From an uncultured Lachnospiraceae bacterium (GTDB lineage Bacteria > Bacillota > Clostridia > Lachnospirales > Lachnospiraceae), in NCBI GenBank assembly GCA_947172705.1, contig CAMWCA010000007.1, positions 1 to 64,000 of the forward strand: a stretch of 64,000 nucleotides of DNA, in the 5' to 3' direction. The number at the start of each line of letters is the position of its first letter. Position 1 is the first letter of the stretch. The position numbers and the translations under genes are program-made. The notes below the pieces were generated by a model. That model was not told where the DNA came from and did no database searches. It saw only the letters and a program-made list of their open reading frames with translations. This document shows, piece after piece, positions 54,733 to 63,552 of the stretch.

Positions 54733-55932
54733 ATGGAGAAGCCTGCAATTTGCGGAGGAAAGCCCATTCGGGATAAGAAAATTTCATACGGACATCAATA
54801 CATTGATGAGGCTGATATTCGTGCTGTGGTGGAGGTGCTGAAAAGTGATTTTCTTACCTGTGGACCTAAAATAGGAGAATTGGAGAATAAGCTGTGCCAA
54901 ATCACAGGCGCAAAATATGCGGTAGTGTGCAGCAGCGGAACTGCGGCGCTGCATATGGCATGTCAGGCGGCAGGAATCGGAGAGGGGGATCAGGTCATTA
55001 CCACACCCATCACCTTTGCCGCGTCGGCAAATTGTGTGCGGTATTGCGGCGGTACGCCGGTGTTTGCCGACATCAATGATGAAACCTATAATATTGATCC
55101 TGCAGAAGTGGAAAAGCTGACCAATGAAAAGACAAAAGCGGTGGTAGCAGTGGATTTTACGGGGCAGTCGGTGGAACTGGACCGTCTCCTTGCCCATTGC
55201 CGTGCCAACAACCTGATTTTGATAGAGGATGGCGCCCATGTAATCGGAACCCGTTATAAGGGAAAAAACAACGGTTCTATAGCGGATATGACTACCTTAA
55301 GCTTCCATCCGGTAAAGACGGTTACCGGAGGAGAAGGCGGGGCGGTTCTGACCAACAGTGAAGAATATTATAAAAAGCTGCTCTTATACCGCGCCCACGG
55401 CATCACCAGAGATCCGGAGCAAATGGAGCACGAGCCTGATGGACCCTGGTACTATGAGCAGATCACACTGGCAATGAATTACCGGATGACGGATATGCAG
55501 GCGGCGCTGATCATCAGCCAGCTGGATAAACTGCCTGTGTTTTCTGCAAGGAGAAAAGAGATCGTAAAAGCCTACAATGAGGCTTTTTCCAAATTGCCGC
55601 AGATCATTGTGCAGAAAGAGATACCGGAATCAGATACTACGAGGCATCTGTATATTCTCAGGCTGAAGTTGTCTGAATTACGGATAGACAGAAAGCAGTT
55701 TTTTGAAGCGTTGGATGCGGAGAACATATGCTGTAATGTGCACTATATTCCAACCTATTATTTCCCTTATTATGAGAAGCTGGGATATAAAAGGGGCTTG
55801 TGTCCCAAGGCGGAGAGGCTGTATCAGGAGATCATCAGCCTGCCTTTATATTATGCCATGACAGATCAGGATGTGCAGGATGTGATCGGTGCGGTGACAA
55901 AGATAGCGGAATATTATGGAACAGGGGTATAG
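54733..55932 (+). CDS. pseC: UDP-4-amino-4,6-dideoxy-L-AltNAc aminotransferase
   Basis: 399 residues, DegT/DnrJ/EryC1/StrS aminotransferase fold. The PLP lysine lies in SFHPVKTVTGGEGG (near residue 195), the cofactor loop is CSSGTAALHMA and the acidic partner ILIEDGAHVIG. The start KPAICGGKPIRDKKISYGHQ-like wording and length match PseC, which aminates the PseB product in pseudaminic acid synthesis. PseB is not adjacent, as it often is. The next gene begins four bases downstream. Confidence 0.85.
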   Translation: MEKPAICGGKPIRDKKISYGHQYIDEADIRAVVEVLKSDFLTCGPKIGELENKLCQITGAKYAVVCSSGTAALHMACQAAGIGEGDQVITTPITFAASANCVRYCGGTPVFADINDETYNIDPAEVEKLTNEKTKAVVAVDFTGQSVELDRLLAHCRANNLILIEDGAHVIGTRYKGKNNGSIADMTTLSFHPVKTVTGGEGGAVLTNSEEYYKKLLLYRAHGITRDPEQMEHEPDGPWYYEQITLAMNYRMTDMQAALIISQLDKLPVFSARRKEIVKAYNEAFSKLPQIIVQKEIPESDTTRHLYILRLKLSELRIDRKQFFEALDAENICCNVHYIPTYYFPYYEKLGYKRGLCPKAERLYQEIISLPLYYAMTDQDVQDVIGAVTKIAEYYGTGV

Positions 55933-55935
55933 GAA

Positions 55936-56970
55936 ATGAAATTAAGTGTGATCGTGCCTGTTTATAATATGGCGGCAGGAGATAAGCTTACCTGGTGCCT
56001 GAATTCACTGGTGAATCAGACATTATCAGATTATGAAATTATTGCGGTGGACGATTGCTCCACCGACAATTCGCTGGAAATTCTCCGGCAGTATGAGCAA
56101 AGCTATCCGGATCGGTTTAAGGTGATCGCTTCCCCGGTGAACAAAAAGCAGGGAGGCGCAAAAAATCTTGGACTGGAAGCGGCAAAGGGAGAGTGGATCG
56201 GATTCATAGACAGCGACGACTGGGTTACACCGGATTTCTATGAAAAGCTGATTACCAGGGGGGAAGAGACGGGAGCCGATCTGGTAGGGTGCGATTACCA
56301 TCTTACCGGGGAGCACAGCATGAAGATCGGACAGGTGGTACACAACAACAAACAATCTCAGGCAGGAACCCTTACAAAAGAGAAATACAGGTCACTGATT
56401 CTGGATAGTGGAAGCCTTGTGGTAAAGATCTATAAACGTCATATCATATTTGATTTTCCCAATCGTTTTCCCGAAAATATTTTTTATGAGGATAATGCCA
56501 TCAGTAATTCCTGGATGTTGAGAGCGAAATGCTTTGCGTATCTGGAGGAGCCTCTTTACTATTATTATCAGCATGATGCATCGACGGTTCATACCATAAC
56601 CCCCAGGAGATGCCAGGACAGAATGGAAGCGGCAAGGGTGATGGTAAGGGAGGCAAAGGAATTTGGTTTTCTGGAAGAATATTATCCTGAGATCGAGAGC
56701 AGCTTTACCACGCTGTTTTATGTAAATACACTGTTTTCCTACATGGCAGGAGTGAAAAAAAGAAAATACGGTTTTGTGAAGCGCCTTGGCAGAGAGATGA
56801 GAGAAACCTTCCCCGGATTCATGGAGAACGTTTATTATCAGGAACGGGTTCACCAGGAGGAACGCAAGCTGATCAGGATACATATGCGGTCTACCCTTTG
56901 CTTTATGCTGTATTACAGGGTACTGTGGGGATATAGAAATTTGAGGAAAGCCATCGCAGGGAAGAAATAA
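55936..56970 (+). CDS. GT2 family glycosyltransferase
   Basis: 344 residues. The GT-A domain begins KLSVIVPVYNMAAGDKL, has the nucleotide-sugar Asp in IAVDDCSTDNS and the metal motif DSDDWVTPDF near residue 92. The C-terminal region is helical without clear membrane segments. It probably transfers a sugar to a protein or glycan in the cytoplasm. Four bases after pseC and 23 before the ATP-grasp gene, it belongs to the nonulosonic acid cluster. Confidence 0.85.
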   Translation: MKLSVIVPVYNMAAGDKLTWCLNSLVNQTLSDYEIIAVDDCSTDNSLEILRQYEQSYPDRFKVIASPVNKKQGGAKNLGLEAAKGEWIGFIDSDDWVTPDFYEKLITRGEETGADLVGCDYHLTGEHSMKIGQVVHNNKQSQAGTLTKEKYRSLILDSGSLVVKIYKRHIIFDFPNRFPENIFYEDNAISNSWMLRAKCFAYLEEPLYYYYQHDASTVHTITPRRCQDRMEAARVMVREAKEFGFLEEYYPEIESSFTTLFYVNTLFSYMAGVKKRKYGFVKRLGREMRETFPGFMENVYYQERVHQEERKLIRIHMRSTLCFMLYYRVLWGYRNLRKAIAGKK

Positions 56971-56993
56971 AAACTGCCGGAATGGAGATTAGA

Positions 56994-58154
56994 ATGAAAG
57001 TAGCAGTGATAGGCGCCAGCCAGGAGGCGCTGCATACAATTGAAAAGGCACAGGAATATGGTCTTACCGTAATGGCTTTGGACGGAGATCCCCATGCAGT
57101 GGGGCTGAGGGCATCCGATCTGGCGAAGGTGGTGGATATTTCCGATGAAAATGCCGTGATAGAGGCATTGAAAAGGGAAACGCCGGACTTTGTGCTGACG
57201 GCGCCCATTGGAAGATACTTGACCACGATAGGGGCGGTTAACGATGCTTTTGGACTGCCAGGCATCAGTAAAAAAACAGCTGTTTTATGTACCGATAAGC
57301 TTGCTTTTCACCAAAGGCTTGCCTCCGGAGGGCTTCGTAACTGTTGCTGCTATGCCGTAAGCGGTGGGGAGAAGAAGGAGTTTAAGATCACCTTTCCGGC
57401 GATCTTAAAGCCCAGGTATGGTTCCGGAAGCCGGGGGATTCATGTGGCGATGAACCGCGAGGAGCTGGAGCAGGCATTGAAAGCCCTGGAAGGAGAGGCT
57501 TACGTGCTGGAGGAATGTGTTGCAGGAGAAGAGTACGGAGTGGATGGGGCAGTGACGAGGGATGGCTTTCAGATGATTCTGCTTCGCAGAAAAGAAAATA
57601 CGCCCCTGCCTGCAAGGCAGGCAGTAGGTTATTTTTCTGTTTTACCCTCAGAGGAGTTCTGGCGCCAGGTACAGGAATATATGGTCAGGATAGTGGAGAG
57701 CCTGGGATTGGAAGAGTGCCTTCTCCATGCAGACCTGATCAGAGGCAAGGAGGGCCCGTTTGTCATAGAACTTTCTGCAAGACCCTCGGGGCATAATCTT
57801 CATAACCTGTTTACGCCTTTGTGTACCGGCGTTGACATGGCGGAGGAATATATTAAATACAGAATGGGGCTTGCCTGTGAATTTATGCCGAAATATACCA
57901 GAACCATGATGATCCATTATTTTGATATGGAAGGCAGAGTTCGTAAGATTCCGGATCGAAACAGTGTGGAGCAGGCAGCAGGAGGCGGACTGGCGGCATG
58001 GGATTGCAGGATCAGAGAAGGAGAATATCTGGAGCCTGTTTCGGACGGACATTCTCTGATGGGCAGGGGATATTTTATTCTGGAAGGAAAAGAGGCTTCT
58101 GCTTTGAGAGCCGCAGGACAGCATATAAAAGACTTGTTTTTTAATGAAAAATAG
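56994..58154 (+). CDS. ATP-grasp ligase in pseudaminic acid cluster
   Basis: 386 residues. The N-terminal part is a PurK/CarB-like Rossmann region (KVAVIGASQEALHTIEKA). The ATP-grasp part shows FPAILKPRYGSGSRGIHVA (near 130), VLEECVAGEEYGVDGAV and the metal site LIRGKEGPFVIELSARPSG near 265. It should form an amide or peptide bond via an acyl phosphate. No PseH acetyltransferase is seen in the window, so it may acylate the 4-amino sugar (inference). ATG 56994 has GGAG six bases upstream. It converges with pseG. Confidence 0.75.
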   Translation: MKVAVIGASQEALHTIEKAQEYGLTVMALDGDPHAVGLRASDLAKVVDISDENAVIEALKRETPDFVLTAPIGRYLTTIGAVNDAFGLPGISKKTAVLCTDKLAFHQRLASGGLRNCCCYAVSGGEKKEFKITFPAILKPRYGSGSRGIHVAMNREELEQALKALEGEAYVLEECVAGEEYGVDGAVTRDGFQMILLRRKENTPLPARQAVGYFSVLPSEEFWRQVQEYMVRIVESLGLEECLLHADLIRGKEGPFVIELSARPSGHNLHNLFTPLCTGVDMAEEYIKYRMGLACEFMPKYTRTMMIHYFDMEGRVRKIPDRNSVEQAAGGGLAAWDCRIREGEYLEPVSDGHSLMGRGYFILEGKEASALRAAGQHIKDLFFNEK

Positions 58155-58202
58155 AAAATTAAATTATAATTTAATATACGGAGCGCTTCGTAATAGGAAA
58201 GG

Positions 58203-59300
58203 CTACAGGGCTTTCAATGCTTCGGCAATACGCAAAGCGCCATTCCCGTCAACAAGGCTGTTCATGGTAACATGGGCGGTCTTTCTTTTGTCATAAGCAG
58301 AAGTTAAAGAACTGGTGTTATCAAATAAAAACTGAAGAATTGCCTGAAGAGATTCCTGAAAAGCGGTGCGGATATCTCCGGCATATGGGATGGCGCCTGC
58401 CTCATGGAATGCCTGAGCGGCGATAAGCTGGTTGTCGGCAATGGAAAAGCTGATGGCAGGAATGCCAAGGGCACAAAGCTCATATAAAGTGGTACCGGCG
58501 GCGGAGATGGCAAGGTCGCAGTTTCTCATAAGAGAGGCAATATCAGAGAGGTTTTCGTACAGCTTTATATGGGGATGCGCCTTCCCGATCCGGTATAGGG
58601 CTTCCTTATCCTCATTGAGGCTGCCTATTACAACATGAAAGCTAAGCTTTTGAAAGGCGTCGGTCAGGGAAGGATCTGAGGGAAGCAGGACTTCATTTAT
58701 AAGCTTCAGGGTAAAATGAAAGGGATCTGTTCCCCCGGTGGAAAGGAAGATATCTGATACGCTTTTTCTGACGGAAATAGGGTCGTTCCGGAACTGGGGG
58801 CGCAAAGGCGCATAGGCAGCCCCCAGAAGAAGCTTTTCTGCATTTTGGTAAGCAGATCGATAGGATGGCATCCGGGCAGGGGGGATCACATCGTAGTTGA
58901 CCAGCAGATGAACAGGATAATCAAAAAGCTGAAGATCATCCAAATAGGCGGTCTTCACCAGAGGCTTAAGAGTGGACAAATATTTTGCAGTGACATAATA
59001 AGAGTCCACAAAATAAATAACATGCGTATCTTTATTTTGCTCTAAGAGGGAAAGAACTTCAGGCAATTCCTTTTCCAAATCATCAAAAACGGCTGTCTTT
59101 AATCGAATCAGGGAAAACGGCGCCTGCCCGCGTGTGAGGTTACGGAGAAGAGATTCACTTTGTCCATCGGAAACCAAAAAGCAGACCTCCATGCCCAACT
59201 GGCAACAGGCATATGCCACAGAGGCGCATCGTACCAAATGTCCTGATGCTATTTTGGAGTTTCCGTCTGTGCGTATATAAATTAATCGATCAGATCCCAT
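58203..59300 (-). CDS. pseG: UDP-2,4-diacetamido-2,4,6-trideoxy-altropyranose hydrolase
   Basis: 365 residues with the GT28-like two-domain fold of PseG. The N-terminus RLIYIRTDGNSKIASGHLVRC contains the conserved GH catalytic histidine region, and the C-terminal UDP site has LSTGGTDPFHFTLK and LAISAAGTTLYELCALGIP. It removes UDP before condensation by PseI. The start overlaps the end of pseI by 19 bases. It ends the four-gene minus-strand operon (pseF, PLP enzyme, pseI, pseG). Confidence 0.85.
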   Translation of the reverse strand: MGSDRLIYIRTDGNSKIASGHLVRCASVAYACCQLGMEVCFLVSDGQSESLLRNLTRGQAPFSLIRLKTAVFDDLEKELPEVLSLLEQNKDTHVIYFVDSYYVTAKYLSTLKPLVKTAYLDDLQLFDYPVHLLVNYDVIPPARMPSYRSAYQNAEKLLLGAAYAPLRPQFRNDPISVRKSVSDIFLSTGGTDPFHFTLKLINEVLLPSDPSLTDAFQKLSFHVVIGSLNEDKEALYRIGKAHPHIKLYENLSDIASLMRNCDLAISAAGTTLYELCALGIPAISFSIADNQLIAAQAFHEAGAIPYAGDIRTAFQESLQAILQFLFDNTSSLTSAYDKRKTAHVTMNSLVDGNGALRIAEALKAL

Positions 59301-60334
59301 TGAAGCGGTGTTCCTTTCTTTAAGAAGGTTTTTGCCTTTTTTCCCAATACTTCCTCATAGTACATGGTATGAAGCCCATTACCGGGGCGGATAGAGCGTA
59401 TGTTTTCGGCACTCAGAAGCTCTCCCGGAAGAATATCTTTCACCACAAACAGAGAACGGGAGCCGCCATGTTCCAGTTCCTGGACAGGCGTTAACCGATA
59501 CTCGCTGCTGCCCAATGCCTTCTCCATAATACGGATATCTTTTACCATTTGGGCAAATTCTTCCGGTTCCATGGAAAAGGCGCTGTCCGGTCCTCCATCA
59601 GCCCGGCGAAGAGTAAAATGCTTTTCCACCATCTTAACGCCCAGGGCGATGGAGGCGGCGGATACAATACTTCCCATGGTGTGATCGGAGATACCCACCA
59701 GGCAATCATAGGTGCTGGCAAGGGTAGGAATTACATTTAAATTAACATCCTCATAGGGAGTGGGATAGGCGGAGACGCATTTGAGCAGAATAATATCTTC
59801 ATTTCCTTCCTCACGGCAGGTGGCAAGGGCGCGTTCAATGTCCTCAGGGTAGGCGATGCCGGTGGCAAAGATCATGGGTTTGTGGAGCTTTGCAATTTTC
59901 CGAATCATGGGAATGTCGTTGATCTCGTAGGAAGCAATTTTATACGCGGGCATGCCCAGACTTTGGAGAAAATCCACAGAGGTAAGATCAAAAGGGGAGG
60001 AAAAGCATTCCAGACCAAGCTTGTCTGCTTCTTCCTTCAGCCGGGGTTGCCATTCCCAGGGAGTATAGGCCTGCTGGTAAAGCTTGTAAAGGGTGGTGCC
60101 GTCCCAAATAGTGCCTTCCTTGATCTGAAAGCAGGGATCATCGCAGTCCAGAGTAATGGTGTCCGCCGTGTAGGTTTGCAGCTTTACAGCGTCAGCTCCG
60201 GCTTCTTTGGCAGCGTGAAGGATCTCCAGGGCACGGCCATAATCCTGATTGTGGTTTGCGGAAAGCTCCGCCACTACAAACACAGGAGAGCTTTCGTTTA
60301 TGATGTGGGTTCCGATTTTGATCTCTTTTTTCAT
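59282..60334 (-). CDS. pseI: pseudaminic acid synthase
   Basis: 350 residues. A NeuB-type TIM barrel (FVVAELSANHNQDYGRALEI, KLQTYTADTITLD, AYKIASYEINDIPMI, GISDHTMGS) is followed by a C-terminal SAF antifreeze-like domain (RSLFVVKDILPGELLSAENI). It condenses the deprotected sugar with phosphoenolpyruvate. ATG 60334 overlaps the stop of the PLP enzyme by four bases (ATGA); the longer ORF-track start lies inside that gene. It overlaps pseG by 19 bases. Confidence 0.9.
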   Translation of the reverse strand: MKKEIKIGTHIINESSPVFVVAELSANHNQDYGRALEILHAAKEAGADAVKLQTYTADTITLDCDDPCFQIKEGTIWDGTTLYKLYQQAYTPWEWQPRLKEEADKLGLECFSSPFDLTSVDFLQSLGMPAYKIASYEINDIPMIRKIAKLHKPMIFATGIAYPEDIERALATCREEGNEDIILLKCVSAYPTPYEDVNLNVIPTLASTYDCLVGISDHTMGSIVSAASIALGVKMVEKHFTLRRADGGPDSAFSMEPEEFAQMVKDIRIMEKALGSSEYRLTPVQELEHGGSRSLFVVKDILPGELLSAENIRSIRPGNGLHTMYYEEVLGKKAKTFLKKGTPLQWDLID

Positions 60335-61545
60335 GGCTTTATTCCCTTCTCCCAGTGATTTTTCTGCAGAAATTCCTCGTTTGTCCAAGGTTCTCTTGCT
60401 GTAAAAACAGAACCGTCTTCCTGCTCTATATAGACAGCGGGAAAATAATTTATAAACAATGGATTTAAGCACATGGTATAGCCTCCGGCGGTGTCATAAA
60501 TGATTTTGTCTCCGGGAAGCAGCTCCACATCATCGGTAATTTCAAATAATTTATCGTATTCCATGCAGGTTGCGCCGCAGACCCACTGGCAGGAAACGGA
60601 ATTCCGCACGGAGGTGTCGGAAGCATATTCTATATGATGAGGATAAACATGTCTTGTAACCAGAGGATTCAAGTTGGTGCGGCTGCCGTCGGTGACCACA
60701 AATTTACGGTCTCTGATCTCTTTCACATCGATCACGGTGGTTTCAAAGGTGGAGGCTCTTGAAATCAGGGAAACGCCGGGTTCGGCAATAAGAATGGTTT
60801 CCCGGGGGTCGAAGTGGGCAGAAAGCTCCCGGCAGATCTCCTGAAAATAATCCCGATAATCAGGCATATCATCTCTGCCGCCAAAATAACCGCCGCCCAT
60901 ATCCACGTAATTCAGGGACAGGTCGTATTCCCGGGCAATTTTCACTGCCATTTTTGCCAGTGCGCCGAAAACCTGTACGCTTCGGGACTGCGTGGAAGAA
61001 TGTAAATGAAGACCGGAAACCCATACGTTGGGCAGAGAAGAAAGCCGGCAGATGGCGGTTTTCAGGACGCCGTTTTCATAGCAGTATCCGAATCTGCCGC
61101 CCTTCTGGGAGGGAAGGATCTCCTGGGGGCATAAAGCTGCAAGATCGCAGTTTACCCGGAGACCTACCTTAAAATGGCGATTGGGGTACAGAGAGCTTAA
61201 TTCTTCCATCCACTGAAGCTCATAGTTGGAATCCAGATTGATATATCCTCCTGCAAGAAGAACCGTTTCAAAAACTTTTTTGTCTTTGATGGGACCATTA
61301 TAAATGATCTGCCTGCTGGAAAATCCAAGCCGCAGGGCAAGCTCATATTCCGTTTTGGATACCACTTCGGCATAAAAACCCTGATCCCTCAAATAGGCAA
61401 GAAGCCATGGGAGGGAATTTGTTTTAACGGAATATCCGGCAATATAATTGCCCCAGTTCCGGGACAAAGCTTCCTTTAACAAAGTAATATCATAGCGTAA
61501 GTCTTTTTCTTTGATGCGAAAAAAAGGAGTCTGTAATGGTTTCAT
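60331..61545 (-). CDS. fold-III PLP decarboxylase-like enzyme (DAP/ornithine decarboxylase family)
   Basis: 404 residues. The alanine-racemase-type barrel carries the PLP lysine in AGYSVKTNSLP near residue 44, the phosphate loop DMGGGYFGG near 220 and EPGVSLISRA near 260. The C-terminal beta domain has the active-site Cys in CGATCMEYDKLFE, a variant of the family's C-x-S-x-D. It should decarboxylate or otherwise act on an amino acid, possibly to feed the ATP-grasp ligase (inference). ATG 61545 has GGAGG five bases upstream. It sits between pseF and pseI. Confidence 0.75.
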   Translation of the reverse strand: MKPLQTPFFRIKEKDLRYDITLLKEALSRNWGNYIAGYSVKTNSLPWLLAYLRDQGFYAEVVSKTEYELALRLGFSSRQIIYNGPIKDKKVFETVLLAGGYINLDSNYELQWMEELSSLYPNRHFKVGLRVNCDLAALCPQEILPSQKGGRFGYCYENGVLKTAICRLSSLPNVWVSGLHLHSSTQSRSVQVFGALAKMAVKIAREYDLSLNYVDMGGGYFGGRDDMPDYRDYFQEICRELSAHFDPRETILIAEPGVSLISRASTFETTVIDVKEIRDRKFVVTDGSRTNLNPLVTRHVYPHHIEYASDTSVRNSVSCQWVCGATCMEYDKLFEITDDVELLPGDKIIYDTAGGYTMCLNPLFINYFPAVYIEQEDGSVFTAREPWTNEEFLQKNHWEKGIKP

Positions 61546-61596
61546 TTTTACCTCCAAATGAATCTGTTTATGAATCTGTCTCTCAAAGGCGATCTG

Positions 61597-62295
61597 TCAT
61601 GCGTCTTGGCTGTGCAGCAGGCGATATTTCATTTCGGCAAGGGTCCAGTCCTCCGGCGTGTCAATGTCCTGTACCTCAAGCTCATCAAGAACAAGGGGAA
61701 GAAGCTTTTCTACGTCTGTAGTGCCCGCCTTGAAAAAGGCATCTGTGCGGCAGGCATAAAACTGACCGCAGTCATGATAAATTTGGGGAAGGTCCTGGCT
61801 GCGTGCAGCGGCATATTGGGGGAACTCCCTCTCCACGAATCCGCTGCTGTTGATCACAAGCCCCCGCTGAGGCGGGTAGGAAAAGGGAACCACAGGCATC
61901 ACTGAGTCGGCTTGGCCAAGAAGCTCCATGGCGCCGCGGAGCCTCTGGGCGCTTAGGAAAGGAGCCGTAGGATAAATGCAGCAAAAAGCGTCAAACTGTC
62001 GTCCCATTGCCTGATATGCCTTAAGCACTTCCATAATAACATCATCGGTGGAGGCGTAATCCCCTGCATTTTCCAGGGAGCGGAAAAATGGAACTCTGGC
62101 GCCGGCGCTTTTTGCTACCTCTGCAATTTCGGCATCGTCAGTGGATACCATAACTTCTTCAAAAATACCGGCTTCCTTTGCCGCTTCTATAGAATAGCAT
62201 ATGATAGGCTTTCCGCAAAAATCTCGTATATTCTTTCGGGGAATTCGTTTGCTGCCGCCCCGTGCGGTTATGATTGCAATGTTTTTCTGATTCAT
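61597..62295 (-). CDS. pseF: pseudaminic acid cytidylyltransferase
   Basis: 232 residues, the normal size. The nucleotide-binding start IAIITARGGSKRIPRKNIRDF, then STDDAEIAEVAKSAGA and CCIYPTAPFLSAQRL are typical of CMP-nonulosonate synthetases of the PseF branch. It activates the sugar acid as its CMP derivative. It heads the minus-strand operon with a promoter close upstream and lies 51 bases before the PLP enzyme. Confidence 0.88.
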   Translation of the reverse strand: MNQKNIAIITARGGSKRIPRKNIRDFCGKPIICYSIEAAKEAGIFEEVMVSTDDAEIAEVAKSAGARVPFFRSLENAGDYASTDDVIMEVLKAYQAMGRQFDAFCCIYPTAPFLSAQRLRGAMELLGQADSVMPVVPFSYPPQRGLVINSSGFVEREFPQYAAARSQDLPQIYHDCGQFYACRTDAFFKAGTTDVEKLLPLVLDELEVQDIDTPEDWTLAEMKYRLLHSQDA

Positions 62296-62335
62296 GGCTT
62301 TCCTGCCTGTTTCTTAAGATTTCTTAATACTACCG

Positions 62336-62363
62336 ATTATACACCATTATGCGTTGCAATCAA
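62336..62363 (-). promoter_or_regulatory. promoter for pseF operon
   Basis: On the minus strand TTGATT (62358-62363) and TATAAT (62336-62341) are separated by 16 bases, leaving a leader of about 35 bases. Its -35 box overlaps that of the divergent promoter. Confidence 0.5.
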
Positions 62364-62383
62364 ATAAAAATATATGATAATAT
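62354..62383 (+). promoter_or_regulatory. promoter for GT52-like gene
   Basis: TTGCAA (62354-62359) is followed at 16-18 bases by GATAAT/TAATAT (62376-62383), with TG before TAATAT forming an extended -10. It overlaps the -35 of the pseF promoter, so the two compete or are jointly regulated (inference). Confidence 0.45.
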
Positions 62384-62431
62384 AAGCAGGGAATTATGGG
62401 TATACCATAAAGACAAGGAGTTTTAAAAGGA

Positions 62432-63535
62432 TTGAAAAAAACAGAGAAAAGAATTTATATTTGTCATACCTACTATCATGTTTATGTTGCTTGTCTGAAA
62501 GAATTGAACCTTCCGGTGCAGGGGGAAGGCGCAGTCAGAGGACAGGCTTCTTTGATGCTCAGCACAATGTCCACGGATTTTGGTAATTTGGGAAAACGGG
62601 CGGGCAGTTCGGGGCTTTTTAAAGAAGTGCTGGTGTATGAGGAAAAGGAGGAAAGCTTTTTTCCGGAACTGGCAAAGTATCATAAGGACAGAGGAAACAT
62701 TGTGCTTAATATGCTTTGCAGGATCAGATATACCAAGCTGCTGGGAAGGCTGCAGGCGCCTTTTGTGCCGGTGGATCTGCGGCAGTATGAGGAAATCTAT
62801 GTGTTTTGTGATTCCGATCCCATAGGCTATTATTTGAGTACGGCAAGGATTTATTATCACGCCCTGGAGGACGGGCTTGACTGTATCCGCTATTATGATA
62901 CGGCGCGCTATGATAACCGGGGGCATTTTAATTTGAAAGCGTGGATGGCGGCAAGGAATCTGATTTTTATTCAAAACGGATATTCTAAGTATTGTCTGGA
63001 TATGGAGGTGAACGATGTTTCGGTGCTTCCCTATCCCTGTTCCAAATATATTGAGAAACCCCGGAGAGAACTGGTGCAGAACCTGGGTGATCGGGAACGG
63101 GAGACGCTGGTATCTGTTTTTATAGAAAACAGGGAGGAACTGGAGGAGACATTAGCCCGGGGAGAAGGGCATGAGCATAAGGTTTTAATTTTAACGGAAC
63201 CTTTATGTGATCTGGAAACCAGAAAAAGGATTTTTGAGGATATCATAGAGGAGTACGGCGTGATTCAGGGGAAGAGAGCGCAGATCATCCTGAAACCCCA
63301 TCCCAGGGATGTGCTGGATTATCGGAAGCTGTTTCCGGAGCATGTGGTACTGGAAGGGAAATTTCCCATGGAGGTATTAAACGAAATAAAGGGGCTTGAG
63401 CTGGACCGGGTGGTTACGGTTTTCACAGTGCCGGATAGCATAGCTTTTGTGAAGGAGAAGGTATTTTTAGGGGAAGATTTTATGGATCGATATGAAGCGC
63501 CTGAAATTCACAGGCAGAATGAGCAGATCTATTAA
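62432..63535 (+). CDS. GT52/sialyltransferase-like glycosyltransferase
   Basis: 367 residues. The N-terminus RIYICHTYYHVYVACLKEL resembles lipooligosaccharide sialyltransferase-type enzymes, and the C-terminal half has the nucleotide-site pattern IILKPHPRDVLDY and LEGKFPMEVLNE. Such enzymes use CMP-nonulosonates, so this is the best candidate for transferring the CMP-pseudaminic acid made by the neighbours. The start is TTG with AAGGAG 11 bases upstream; no ATG is available before residue about 40. It is divergent from pseF. Confidence 0.65.
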   Translation: MKKTEKRIYICHTYYHVYVACLKELNLPVQGEGAVRGQASLMLSTMSTDFGNLGKRAGSSGLFKEVLVYEEKEESFFPELAKYHKDRGNIVLNMLCRIRYTKLLGRLQAPFVPVDLRQYEEIYVFCDSDPIGYYLSTARIYYHALEDGLDCIRYYDTARYDNRGHFNLKAWMAARNLIFIQNGYSKYCLDMEVNDVSVLPYPCSKYIEKPRRELVQNLGDRERETLVSVFIENREELEETLARGEGHEHKVLILTEPLCDLETRKRIFEDIIEEYGVIQGKRAQIILKPHPRDVLDYRKLFPEHVVLEGKFPMEVLNEIKGLELDRVVTVFTVPDSIAFVKEKVFLGEDFMDRYEAPEIHRQNEQIY

Positions 63536-63552
63536 ATTCCTGAGGAGAAACG

